A stretch of DNA of 40,743 bases from the NCBI GenBank assembly GCA_947305775.1, contig CAMZEN010000022.1, forward strand, positions 1 to 40,743, in the 5' to 3' direction. The notes under the pieces were generated by a model that saw only the letters and a program-made list of their open reading frames with translations, made no database searches and had not been told where the DNA came from. Below are positions 8,498 to 16,824 of this stretch, one piece after another. How positions within the stretch are numbered: the stretch's first letter is position 1; each line of letters starts with the position of its first letter. This DNA is from an uncultured Verrucomicrobiota bacterium (GTDB lineage Bacteria; Verrucomicrobiota; Kiritimatiellia; RFP12; UBA1067). A program made the translations under genes and the position numbers.

Positions 8498-10613
8498 GCG
8501 ATTTGCCATAGCTGTTGCTCTGGCCGCCTTTGCCGCTGCGGTTTTCTTCGTCGTATCATGGCTCATCATTGATTGGACTGATGTGGGCAGCGGCGAGTAT
8601 CCTGGCGGCCGGATAGTCTTGGACGCTTCAGGTGAAGTGCTGCGAGTGTCGCTTGGCCCTGGCGATATTGATTGCCGGCCATACTACAGGGCGTCTGCTG
8701 AAGACTGGATCGCAAAAGCCCTCATCGCTTCCGAAGACAGTTCGTTCTGGACCCACTGCGGAGTGCGTCCCTTGAGCATTCTTCGCGCCGCATGGCAGAA
8801 TCTGACCAGCAGGCGCCGCATTTCCGGCGCATCTACGATAACCATGCAGGCCGTTCGGCTCATAAGGCCGCATCCAAAGACCTTTCTGTGGAAGTGGCGC
8901 GAGGCTGTAATGGCTATGAAGATGGAGCGCGCAAAGGATAAGCTGTGGATACTCTCGCAATACTTGAATCGTGCGCCATTCGGTTCAAACCTGGTTGGTA
9001 TAGAATCTGCCGCGCAGGGATGGTTCGGCAAGGGCGCAAAGGAGCTTGGCCTTGGAGAGGCTGCGCTTCTGGCGGGGATCGTCCAGGCACCGTCAAGATT
9101 CCGTCCCGACCGTGCCATGGAACGCGCTCTCAAGCGACGCGACTACGTGTTGGGGCGCATGCACGAGCTTGGTATTATAGACGACTTTCAGCTCGAGGCC
9201 GCAATGGGGGTCGTCCCTGAAGTGCGTCGTTCGCAGCGCCCGTTTCGCGCACCGCACTTTTGCGATTGGGCGCTTCGGCGCTCTGGTCTAGACCTGCAAA
9301 GGCAATCCACTAGCGGCATGTTGCATACCGCTCTCGACGCTGATCTGCAGGAGGTTTGCGAAAATGCCGTTCAGGGCGCTTCTGAACGTGGTGGATGGTC
9401 TGTCGCGGCGGTGGTCTTGCGCACTAGCGATCTAGAGCCGGTGGCCATGGCGGTCAGCGGAGATTATTTCGACGCCAAGGGAGGGCAGGTCAATACAGCC
9501 GTTTCTCCGCGACCGGCAGGTTCGACGCTTAAGCCTCTGCTCGTGGCGCTGGCGATGGATCTGGGGCTCGTCACTCCGGAAGAGCGCCTTAACGACACGC
9601 CAAAAGCGTATAAAGGGTATCGCCCCGCAAACTTTGACGCCAAGCACCGCGGCCGTGTTACCGTTCGTGACGCACTTGTCCTTTCTCTAAACCTGCCGTT
9701 CGTACAACTTCTCGAGCGTGTAGGCATCGAGCGCTTTGGGAGTCTGCTTCGTTCTTTGGGCTTTTCTCACATGTCTGCTCAGGATTCATCATTTGGCCTC
9801 GGCATGGCGATAGGCAATGTCGAGGTGACGCTTCTTGAGCTTGCGCGCGCTTATGCGATCGTAGCCTCTGGCGGAGAAGGCGGCCTTCTTTCTGCGGGCG
9901 CACGCTATCTTATATCGGATATGCTCTCAGGGGTCGAGCGCAGTGGCGCGGCGCTTGGACATATCGCAGATGTATCCACATCGCGCTTTGCCTGGAAGAC
10001 CGGCACAAGCGCGGCATATCGGGACGCATGGACCGTAGCCTGGAATCCAGGGTATGTCGTCGGCGTGTGGTGCGGGCACATGTATGGCGGCTTTGGCGAC
10101 AAGACTCTCGTCGGCGCCAAGGCTGCGGCGCCAGTGTGCTGGACGATAGCGCGTGCCTTGTATCCGCAGAACGACGGGCCTTGGTTCGATGAGCCGCCGG
10201 AAGTGTTTTGCCGCGAAGTCTGTTCTTTAACGGGCCTGCCGGCCAATCCGGACTGTCCGGTTCGTGAGATGGGTCGTGCGCTTAAGGGTCGCAGTTCGTC
10301 TGCACTGTGCAAAGCGCACCGACGCGGCGTTGACGGCAACGTTGAAGAGATTCCGGAGAATGGACTTGAGATAGCCTCGCCGGAGGACGGCGCCAGATTT
10401 ACGCTTGTCGATGGCGTGCCACAGCAGCGCATCGCCTGCCAGGTGGTGGACAATCCGGACGACCGCAAGCTTTGGTGGTTCGTGGATGGTGTGCCTGTCG
10501 GCGAGTCGCTGGGCGTGCGTCCATTCACCATCGCCATGGACAAAGGCGAACATGTGATATCATGCGCAGCATCCGATGGCTCATCCGCATCCGTGCAGAT
10601 AACGGTCAATTGA
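8490..10613 (+). CDS. pbpC: Penicillin-binding protein 1C
   Basis: A bifunctional peptidoglycan synthase anchored in the inner membrane, 707 residues. An N-terminal membrane helix (about 4-27) is followed by a GT51 glycosyltransferase domain with catalytic Glu82 in ASEDSSFW and the SGASTITMQ motif. The transpeptidase domain carries S345xxK348 (STLK), S399-L-N401 and K503-T-G. The C-terminal domain (about 625-707) contains WWFVDGVPVGES and is the PBP1C-specific, immunoglobulin-like module. The cysteine-rich segment around CSLTGLPANPDCP is also typical of PbpC. All catalytic residues are present. The start overlaps rmuC by 8 nt. Confidence 0.95.
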   Translation: MSRRFAIAVALAAFAAAVFFVVSWLIIDWTDVGSGEYPGGRIVLDASGEVLRVSLGPGDIDCRPYYRASAEDWIAKALIASEDSSFWTHCGVRPLSILRAAWQNLTSRRRISGASTITMQAVRLIRPHPKTFLWKWREAVMAMKMERAKDKLWILSQYLNRAPFGSNLVGIESAAQGWFGKGAKELGLGEAALLAGIVQAPSRFRPDRAMERALKRRDYVLGRMHELGIIDDFQLEAAMGVVPEVRRSQRPFRAPHFCDWALRRSGLDLQRQSTSGMLHTALDADLQEVCENAVQGASERGGWSVAAVVLRTSDLEPVAMAVSGDYFDAKGGQVNTAVSPRPAGSTLKPLLVALAMDLGLVTPEERLNDTPKAYKGYRPANFDAKHRGRVTVRDALVLSLNLPFVQLLERVGIERFGSLLRSLGFSHMSAQDSSFGLGMAIGNVEVTLLELARAYAIVASGGEGGLLSAGARYLISDMLSGVERSGAALGHIADVSTSRFAWKTGTSAAYRDAWTVAWNPGYVVGVWCGHMYGGFGDKTLVGAKAAAPVCWTIARALYPQNDGPWFDEPPEVFCREVCSLTGLPANPDCPVREMGRALKGRSSSALCKAHRRGVDGNVEEIPENGLEIASPEDGARFTLVDGVPQQRIACQVVDNPDDRKLWWFVDGVPVGESLGVRPFTIAMDKGEHVISCAASDGSSASVQITVN

Positions 10614-10751
10614 TTTTGCGTCATTATCCCGCTATCTGCGCGGGCGAGACACCCGCTCTCCCAGTTAAGGCTACTTGCTCCCGGTTAAGACACTTACGCT
10701 TCCAATGGGATGGCCTTAATTGAGGTTATAGTGGGCGGGAGTGAGCCAGTT

Positions 10752-10760
10752 TGGTATAAT
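10752..10760 (+). promoter_or_regulatory. Extended -10 promoter of the aro operon
   Basis: TGG-TATAAT with the -10 hexamer at 10755-10760, in the 209-bp gap between pbpC and aroC-aroB. Transcription should start near 10767, giving a leader of about 55 nt that contains a small ORF. No clear -35 box is seen. Confidence 0.6.
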
Positions 10761-10782
10761 ATCACGAAATCAAAGACAAACT

Positions 10783-10839
10783 ATGGACATAAAGAGAAAA
10801 GGCGGACGGCGCACCTGCGATTATGAAAATCGGCAATAA
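10783..10839 (+). CDS. Possible 18-codon leader ORF overlapping the aroC-aroB start
   Basis: ATG at 10783 about 16 nt after the predicted transcription start, stop TAA at 10837-10839. It overlaps the aroC-aroB start (10823) in another frame by 17 nt, so it could couple or hinder initiation. It is rich in Lys and Arg and holds no run of aromatic codons, so it does not look like a classical attenuator peptide. It could equally be chance. Confidence 0.25.
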   Translation: MDIKRKGGRRTCDYENRQ

Positions 10840-12685
10840 ACTCAAGCTTGAGGTGTATGGCGAGTCTCACGCACCTTTGATTGGCATGCGTCTTGAAGGT
10901 CTCCCCCCAGGGATTCTTGTCGATATGGGGCAGCTCCAATCTTTTATGGAACGCCGCGCTCCTGGAAGAGACGAATTTTCCACGACCCGTCATGAGCCTG
11001 ACATTCCGGAATTCAAAGCCGGTCTAAAGGATGGCGTCACGACAGGCGGAACGGTCGAAGCCATTATCAGAAACACCGACACCAGAAGCGGCGACTACGA
11101 GCGTACGGTGCCTCGTCCGGGGCATGCGGATTTCCCAAACTGGGTCAAGACGGGGCGCATACCCGCCGGTGGCGGATCGAACTCGGGCCGCATGACCGCC
11201 GCCATGTGCATAGCCGGCTGCATATGCATTCAAGAGCTTGCGAGACGTGGCGTTTCAATCGGTGCGCGCGTGGTTGCCGTTGGTGACGTCGCGGCGGCGA
11301 AGGCCGAGGGCGATTCAGTCGGCGGTGTCGTGGAGTGTGTCGCAGAGGGACTCCCGGTGGGTCTTGGCGGACCTATGTTCGACGGAATTGACGGCGCAAT
11401 AGCGCAGGCCATCTTCGGGATTCCAGGCGTGAAGGGCATTGAGTTCGGCAACGGTTTTGCCGCGTGCGGTCTTAAAGGCTCGGAAAACAACGATCCTTTT
11501 GCCGTGAAGGACGGCAAGGTTGTTACGACGACAAACAATCACGGCGGGGTCCTTGGCGGAATGACAAGCGGGATGCCGCTGGTTTTCCGCGTCGCGATGA
11601 AGCCCACTCCGTCCATCTACAAGGCGCAGGCCAGCGTGGATCTGAAAACGATGGAGCCTTGCGAGCTAAAGGTTCGCGGGCGCCATGATCCGTGCATAGC
11701 CATGAGGGCGGTGCCTGTGGTTGAGGCGCTTGCCGCGCTTGCCATTCTTGACGCATTCGTGTCGGAGGAAAGCGGCATCGAATACCGGCCGGTCGACGGC
11801 GGCGGGTTAGAAAACATTGTTATAGATGCAAATGTCGCGAGGCTTTATCCGAAGCTTGCCGACAGGGCCATATTCGTCGTGCCGTCCGGAGAGGAATCCA
11901 AGACGATAGAAACCGTGTGCGCGATATGGGGTGCGTTTGCCAAGGCCGGGCTTGGACGCAAGGATTGCGTGACGGCGGTCGGCGGAGGCGTGACAGGCGA
12001 CCTCGTCGGATTCGCTGCGGCTACATGGATGCGCGGCATAGATTGGGTAAACGTGCCGACGACCCTCCTTTCGATGGTTGACGCTTCTTACGGCGGAAAG
12101 ACCGCGTGCGACCTCGAGTGCGGCAAGAACATGGCGGGCGCGTTCCATCCGCCGCGTCGCGTAATAATCGACACGGGCTTTCTTGAGACGCTTCCTCCTC
12201 GCAGAATCGCCGATGGACGGGCGGAGATGATAAAGCATGAGATCATCGGCGGACTCATCCGCAAGGATGGATCGCTTGGGCTTCCGACGGCCGATGATAT
12301 CCGCGAAAACCTCGCAGTTAAGGTGCGCATCGTCCGCAGCGATCCTCTTGAGAAGACTGGCGAGCGCATGAAGCTCAATTGCGGGCACACCGTCGCCCAT
12401 GCCATCGAGAAGGCTACCGGCTACGCCGTCTCGCACGGCGAGGCTGTTGCGATCGGCTGCATCGAGGAGGCTCGCCTTGCAGAGCGGCTTGGGCTTGCCA
12501 AGCCCGGGTGGGCTGATGAGCTTGCGGAGCGTTTTGCTTTGGCCGGTCTGCCTACGGCGCTGCCCGACGGCCTTTCCTTTGAAAGCCTAAAGCCGCTCAT
12601 GAGCGGCGACAAGAAACGCGAGGCCGGCGGAGTAGTGTTCGCGCTGCCTTGCGGTTGGGGCGACGTAAGGGCGGTGAAGCTGTGA
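10823..12685 (+). CDS. Fused chorismate synthase / 3-dehydroquinate synthase (AroC-AroB)
   Basis: A 620-residue fusion of the last and second shikimate-pathway enzymes. Residues 1 to about 325 are AroC: GESHAPLIG at the N-terminus, SNSGRMTA in the FMN/EPSP-binding region, the TTNNHGGVLGGMTSG and KPTPSI blocks, and the family end RHDPCIAMRAVPVVEA. From about 335 to the end is AroB: GEESKTIETV, GGGVTGD (387-393), the NVPTTLLSMVDASYGGKTA block, and the zinc ligands Glu468, His522 (NCGHT) and His538 (SHGEAVAIG). The AroB part is about 290 residues against about 350 normally. Roughly 50 residues of its N-terminal NAD-binding domain are missing or merged into the junction. It is translated with the next gene through a GTGA overlap. 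Both sets of active-site residues look intact. Confidence 0.93.
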   Translation: MKIGNKLKLEVYGESHAPLIGMRLEGLPPGILVDMGQLQSFMERRAPGRDEFSTTRHEPDIPEFKAGLKDGVTTGGTVEAIIRNTDTRSGDYERTVPRPGHADFPNWVKTGRIPAGGGSNSGRMTAAMCIAGCICIQELARRGVSIGARVVAVGDVAAAKAEGDSVGGVVECVAEGLPVGLGGPMFDGIDGAIAQAIFGIPGVKGIEFGNGFAACGLKGSENNDPFAVKDGKVVTTTNNHGGVLGGMTSGMPLVFRVAMKPTPSIYKAQASVDLKTMEPCELKVRGRHDPCIAMRAVPVVEALAALAILDAFVSEESGIEYRPVDGGGLENIVIDANVARLYPKLADRAIFVVPSGEESKTIETVCAIWGAFAKAGLGRKDCVTAVGGGVTGDLVGFAAATWMRGIDWVNVPTTLLSMVDASYGGKTACDLECGKNMAGAFHPPRRVIIDTGFLETLPPRRIADGRAEMIKHEIIGGLIRKDGSLGLPTADDIRENLAVKVRIVRSDPLEKTGERMKLNCGHTVAHAIEKATGYAVSHGEAVAIGCIEEARLAERLGLAKPGWADELAERFALAGLPTALPDGLSFESLKPLMSGDKKREAGGVVFALPCGWGDVRAVKL

Positions 12686-14802
12686 AGGCTTTGTACTTGT
12701 ATGGTCCGCCTGCGAGCGGAAAGACGACGCTGGCGAAGCGGCTCGCAAAAGAGTTCGGCAGGATGTACGTCGATCTTGACGAGGAGATTGTCCGCAAGGT
12801 CGGCCGATCCATACCGGAGATCTTTGCCGCTGACGGCGAGGCCGCCTTCAGGCGGATTGAGAGCGAAGCGCTTCGCGAGGCCAAGGCGCCCATCGTCGCG
12901 CTTGGCGGCGGAACCTTGCTAGACCCAGGGAACAGGGCTTGGGCGGAAGCCAATGGATTCGTGGTGGTTCTCGATGTTGATGACGAGACGATAGCGCGGC
13001 GCATAGAGGCGGCCAAGGGCACTCGCCCGCTTGGGAACAAGCTTGAGGAGCGCCGTGCGCACTATGCGTCGTTCGAGCATCATTTGGACGAGCGCGCACG
13101 GATAGTGCTGCCGCGTCGCTTGCGTGGCCGCATAACTCCGCCTCCGTCGAAATCACACCTGCACAGGTTGATGATAGCGAGTTTCCTCGCAGGCGCCAAG
13201 CTACCCGAAACTTCTGATTATGAAAGCGCTGACATCGCAGCCACCAGACGGTGCATTGGTGCGCTTTTGTCGGCTCGCGAGTCTTCGTCTCGTTCGGTCG
13301 TTCTCCATTGCGGCGAGAGCGGGTCCACGTTGCGGTTCTTCGCTCCGATCGCCGCCGCGCTTGGCATGAAGGCGACGTTCGTCAAGGAAGGACGCCTTGC
13401 GGAGAGGCCGATGATCGAATACGACCGTCTGGAGTCCGGCGTCCATGAACTCAGGGGCGATATCTCGTCGCAGTTTGTTACAGGACTGCTGTTCGCGTTG
13501 CCGCTTCTTGAAGGCGATTCGGAGATACGTTTCACTACCCCGCTTCAATCGCGCGGCTACGTTGAGATGACGTTGAGGGTGTTGAAAGATTTTTCCGTAC
13601 ATGTCGAGTGTCTCGAGGATGGCGGCTTTCGCATATCAGGAGGCCAGCGGTATGTTGCACCGGCTGAGATCGCGCCCGAGGCCGACTGGAGCGGTGCAGC
13701 GTTTTGGTTTGCCGCAAATGCGCTTGGCAGCGAAATCGAAATCTCCGGCCTTAGCGAAAGCTCCGCACAGCCCGATCGTGTCGTTCGCGAGCTTGTGCGG
13801 CGGATATCGGAGGCGAACGCCATTGGCGCAAAGGTGGAGATCGACGTGTCGGAGTGTCCAGACAACTACCCGGCGCTCACGGTCGTGAACCACGCGCTGG
13901 GGGGATGCGTCCGCTTCGTCGGCACCGAGCGCCTGCGCCTCAAGGAAAGCGACCGCATTGCGGCGATGGAGGATGTGTTCGTGTCGCCGTCCGATGTGAA
14001 TCCGCGCGGCGATCATCGAATAGCCATGGCTGCGGCGATACTTGCCGCGCACGGAGATTCGCCGGCCATAATACATGATGCAGGTTGCGTCGCCAAGTCT
14101 TATCCCGGGTTCTGGGACGAGTTCGCGATGGATCTCTATTGCGTCACCGGATGGCCTCTTCTGAAGACGCTCAGTCCGCAGATACACAACGCGGCCTACG
14201 CCAGGGATGGACGCAAGGCCGAGATGATTTCGTATCCGGCCGAGACGATCGAGGAAGCCTTGCGCTTTGCCGGGAGATGCGACGTGAAGGGGATGGCGGT
14301 AACGATTCCACACAAGGAAAGCGTGATTCCACATCTGGATTCTATCGATGAGGCTGCGCGCAGCATTGGCGCGGTCAACACTGTGGTCTTCAGGGACGGC
14401 GCAAAGCGCGGCTACAATACGGACGAGCCTGGCTTTGGTGAGGCGATATGCGCTTTTGTCGGCAAGGATTCGCTTGCTGGTCTCAAGGTTGCGCTTCTTG
14501 GCGACGGCGGCGCGGCGAAGGCGGTGCATTGCGCGCTAAAAAGGCTCGGCGCGGCAAATGTCGAGGTGTTCCACAGGCGCCCGCTGACGGAAGGATTCGA
14601 CTTGATAGTGAACGCTACGCCCGTCGATCCTATACCCGAGTACGAGTTCGGCGGCAGCGAAATGGTGTATGACCTTCGCTACGTTCCTGAAGAAACTCCG
14701 CTTATGGCGCGCGCCCGTGCGGCCGGATGCCGTGTTGAGAACGGCATATCCATGCTCGAAGCCCAGGCCCGCCTCCAGCGGAACCTGTTCTTTGCGAAAT
14801 AG
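12682..14802 (+). CDS. Fused shikimate kinase / EPSP synthase / shikimate dehydrogenase (AroK-AroA-AroE)
   Basis: A 706-residue trifunctional protein. The GTG start at 12682 overlaps the AroC-AroB stop by 4 nt and lets the AroK domain begin directly with ALYLYGPPASGKTT (Walker A, K14). Residues 1 to about 145 are AroK, with DLDEEI and ALGGGT. About 145-480 is AroA: PSKSHLHR with Lys157, GESGSTLRF, SSQFVTGLLFALPL, RLRLKESDR (417-425) and DHRIAMAAAI. About 484-706 is AroE: LSPQIHN, the catalytic Lys545 in TIPHKE, Asp581 in YNTDEPG, and GDGGAAKAV for NADP. These are steps 5, 6 and 4. With AroC-AroB the locus covers five of seven steps. Only DAHP synthase and dehydroquinase are absent from the window. 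The domain order differs from fungal AROM (B-A-K-D-E). Confidence 0.93.
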   Translation: MKALYLYGPPASGKTTLAKRLAKEFGRMYVDLDEEIVRKVGRSIPEIFAADGEAAFRRIESEALREAKAPIVALGGGTLLDPGNRAWAEANGFVVVLDVDDETIARRIEAAKGTRPLGNKLEERRAHYASFEHHLDERARIVLPRRLRGRITPPPSKSHLHRLMIASFLAGAKLPETSDYESADIAATRRCIGALLSARESSSRSVVLHCGESGSTLRFFAPIAAALGMKATFVKEGRLAERPMIEYDRLESGVHELRGDISSQFVTGLLFALPLLEGDSEIRFTTPLQSRGYVEMTLRVLKDFSVHVECLEDGGFRISGGQRYVAPAEIAPEADWSGAAFWFAANALGSEIEISGLSESSAQPDRVVRELVRRISEANAIGAKVEIDVSECPDNYPALTVVNHALGGCVRFVGTERLRLKESDRIAAMEDVFVSPSDVNPRGDHRIAMAAAILAAHGDSPAIIHDAGCVAKSYPGFWDEFAMDLYCVTGWPLLKTLSPQIHNAAYARDGRKAEMISYPAETIEEALRFAGRCDVKGMAVTIPHKESVIPHLDSIDEAARSIGAVNTVVFRDGAKRGYNTDEPGFGEAICAFVGKDSLAGLKVALLGDGGAAKAVHCALKRLGAANVEVFHRRPLTEGFDLIVNATPVDPIPEYEFGGSEMVYDLRYVPEETPLMARARAAGCRVENGISMLEAQARLQRNLFFAK

Positions 14803-14816
14803 GGCACAGTGGATTT

Positions 14817-14825
14817 TGGTATAAT
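14817..14825 (+). promoter_or_regulatory. Extended -10 promoter, predicted leaderless
   Basis: TGG-TATAAT, hexamer at 14820-14825, only 6 nt before the ATG at 14832. Transcription would begin at the A of the start codon. No Shine-Dalgarno site can fit. Confidence 0.6.
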
Positions 14826-14831
14826 ATCACC

Positions 14832-15437
14832 ATGGACAGAAAAACAATTCAGGTTGGCTCTTTTGAAGTAAATTGCTCGATACTCTCTTGGGGTGACGAA
14901 GCTTGGATTGTCGATCCGGGGGCGGAGGCGGACCGCATTGCGGCGCTTTTGGAAAAGGCGAAGTTGAAGCCCGAAGCCATAATCCTCACTCACGGACATT
15001 TTGATCACATTGGCGCTGTGCCGGGCTTGCAGGCCAAATGGCCGAACCTTGCCGTGTACATGTCGCCTGAGGACGAAAAGGTTCTGACCCATCCGCTCAA
15101 CAGCTTCCCGCCCGACTATCTGCCGATCGGCAAGCCCAACAACATTCGCGACGTAAGAACATTGGCTGGACGGCACGGGCTAGAGCCGATCTTTACGCCG
15201 GGCCACACCCCTGGCGGAATGTGCTACTACTTCAAGGATGAGAAGGTCCTTCTTTCGGGCGATACGCTTTTTGCGGGCTCGGTCGGACGCACCGACCTGC
15301 CTGGCGGCGACATGGCGACGCTCATGGACAGCATCAAAACGCTCAAGAGACTGCCCGACGATACTGATGTAATCCCTGGACATGGGATGTTCACGGATAT
15401 CGGGCACGAGAAGGACACAAACCCATTTTTGATATAA
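14832..15437 (+). CDS. Metallo-beta-lactamase-fold hydrolase (glyoxalase II-like)
   Basis: A 201-residue metal hydrolase of the short GloB-like group, probably cytoplasmic. Metal ligands are visible in THGHFDHIG (His54, His56, Asp58, His59), in the TPGHTPGG block, in SGDTLF and in PGHGMFTDIGHE near the C-terminus. The spacing matches hydroxyacylglutathione-hydrolase-like proteins that act on thioesters, but the short form lacks the C-terminal substrate-binding domain of true GloB. The substrate cannot be told from sequence. It lies between the aro operon and uppS with its own promoter. Confidence 0.85.
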   Translation: MDRKTIQVGSFEVNCSILSWGDEAWIVDPGAEADRIAALLEKAKLKPEAIILTHGHFDHIGAVPGLQAKWPNLAVYMSPEDEKVLTHPLNSFPPDYLPIGKPNNIRDVRTLAGRHGLEPIFTPGHTPGGMCYYFKDEKVLLSGDTLFAGSVGRTDLPGGDMATLMDSIKTLKRLPDDTDVIPGHGMFTDIGHEKDTNPFLI

Positions 15438-15438
15438 T
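15430..15438 (+). promoter_or_regulatory. Extended -10 promoter of uppS, predicted leaderless
   Basis: TGA-TATAAT with the hexamer at 15433-15438, overlapping the end of the hydrolase gene. The uppS ATG is 8 nt downstream, so the transcript should have no leader or at most about two bases. Confidence 0.55.
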
Positions 15439-15446
15439 ATCCGCCC

Positions 15447-16124
15447 ATGGAGCATTTGGCGATCATAATGGACGGCAACGGACGGTGGGCGAAGGCCCAC
15501 AACAAGTTGCGCATAGACGGTCATCGCGCCGGAGCGGAAGCGCTTGACAGGGTGATGCACTACTGCCGCGAGGCCGGAATAAAGTATCTCACCGTATATG
15601 CGTTCTCTACGGAGAACTGGAAGCGCTCCAAGGCCGAGGTCACGGGGCTCATGTCGCTGCTTTCGCGCTACATCAGGTCCAAGAAGGACGAGCTTATTGC
15701 GAACAGCGTGCGCTTTCGCGCCGTGGGACGACTCGCCGACCTATCGGCGAAGATACGAAAGGAGATCGCCGGGCTTGAGGAGGCGACGAAGGACGGCGAA
15801 TTCACGCTTGCCGTCGCGCTTAGCTACGGCGGACGCGCCGAGATAGTCGACGCGGCGAACGCATGGCGTAGGGCGGACCCCGATGGCGAGCTGACCGAGG
15901 AGGCGTTTCGCGCATATCTATATGCGCCGGACATCCCCGACCCCGATCTAATAATCCGCACAAGCGGAGAGCTAAGGACCAGCAACTTCCTGCTGTGGGA
16001 ATCTGCCTACAGCGAATACTATTTTACTGATGTGTTCTGGCCGGATTTCGGCAAAGAAGAATTCGACAAGGCGATGATGGCGTATGCCAAGCGCGAAAGG
16101 CGCATGGGAGGTAGACTTAAATGA
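15447..16124 (+). CDS. uppS: Isoprenyl transferase (undecaprenyl diphosphate synthase)
   Basis: Adds isopentenyl diphosphate units to farnesyl diphosphate in cis to make the C55 lipid carrier for peptidoglycan and O-antigen. The 225 residues match the family. Visible signatures are IIMDGNGRWA with the catalytic Asp9, GHRAG, the YAFSTENWKR block, LAVALSYGGRAEI, and the C-terminal PDLIIRTSGELRTSNFLLWESAYSE, where family proteins usually read RTSGE.RISNFLLWQ.AYSE. It overlaps cdsA by 4 nt (ATGA), the common uppS-cdsA pair. Confidence 0.96.
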   Translation: MEHLAIIMDGNGRWAKAHNKLRIDGHRAGAEALDRVMHYCREAGIKYLTVYAFSTENWKRSKAEVTGLMSLLSRYIRSKKDELIANSVRFRAVGRLADLSAKIRKEIAGLEEATKDGEFTLAVALSYGGRAEIVDAANAWRRADPDGELTEEAFRAYLYAPDIPDPDLIIRTSGELRTSNFLLWESAYSEYYFTDVFWPDFGKEEFDKAMMAYAKRERRMGGRLK

Positions 16125-16801
16125 TCAATCCTGTACTTAAGCGGACTGTTACTGGGCTGGCGGTGGGCATGGCTGTCCTGCTGGCGATATTGTTCGCGCC
16201 CCTCTCGGTTTTCCCTGGCGTGATAGAGCTGCTTGCTTTGCTGGCCTTTGCGGAATACGCGATGCTTCTCAGACAGAAGGTACGTCTTACTTCGCTCAAC
16301 GGCTTGTTGATGCTGGCGCTTGGTCTGGTCGTGGTGCTTGGAGGATTCGGTGCACTCTTGGCGGTCGCGTTCAAGAATGGCGCTCCGATGTCCGGCAACC
16401 TGATGTTCCTTTATGTCATAATGATCATTAAGTTTTCCGATGTCGGCGGTTTTGCCTTCGGTCTTACGTCGGCCAAGCTGATGAAGGGCGGCAACCACAA
16501 GATGTGCCCGACTATATCGCCCGGCAAGAGCTGGGAGGGCATGGCCGGGTCGATCTTCGCGTCGTGCCTGGTATCATGCTGCTGGATGCATGGCACCGGC
16601 TATTCGCTCGTGAAGTCGCTTGCCCTTGGCGCGACCGCTGCCATCGTAGGTACATTCGGCGATCTCGTCGAGTCGAAGTTCAAGAGATGGATTGGCGTAA
16701 AGGATTCGACCGCCTTCAAGTTCACGAACGGAATGGGCGGGCTCCTCGATATGTTCGATTCGCTCGTCTTCGCGCCAGCCGTACTCTATCCGTTCCTTTG
16801 A
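16121..16801 (+). CDS. cdsA: Phosphatidate cytidylyltransferase
   Basis: An integral membrane enzyme that makes CDP-diacylglycerol from phosphatidate and CTP. It is 226 residues with about six hydrophobic segments, somewhat shorter than the usual 260-285. The C-terminal signature is clear: ESKFKRWIGVKDS, then GGLLDMFDS. It follows uppS in an overlapping pair. It converges on psd, which uses phosphatidylserine made from CDP-diacylglycerol, so both phospholipid genes lie together on opposite strands. Confidence 0.93.
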   Translation: MINPVLKRTVTGLAVGMAVLLAILFAPLSVFPGVIELLALLAFAEYAMLLRQKVRLTSLNGLLMLALGLVVVLGGFGALLAVAFKNGAPMSGNLMFLYVIMIIKFSDVGGFAFGLTSAKLMKGGNHKMCPTISPGKSWEGMAGSIFASCLVSCCWMHGTGYSLVKSLALGATAAIVGTFGDLVESKFKRWIGVKDSTAFKFTNGMGGLLDMFDSLVFAPAVLYPFL

Positions 16802-16812
16802 TTTAGGAACGG
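16790..16812. terminator. Hairpin between convergent cdsA and psd
   Basis: CCGTTCC (16790-16796) pairs with GGAACGG (16806-16812) around a 9-nt loop. The hairpin contains the cdsA stop codon and lies in the 23-nt gap before the psd end, where a bidirectional terminator is expected. It lacks a clear T tract on either side. Confidence 0.45.
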
Positions 16813-16824
16813 CTGTTCAGTCCG

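Noticed and set aside
14679..15176. Minus-strand frame across the aro/hydrolase junction
   Set aside because: No family features; both plus-strand genes there are clear.
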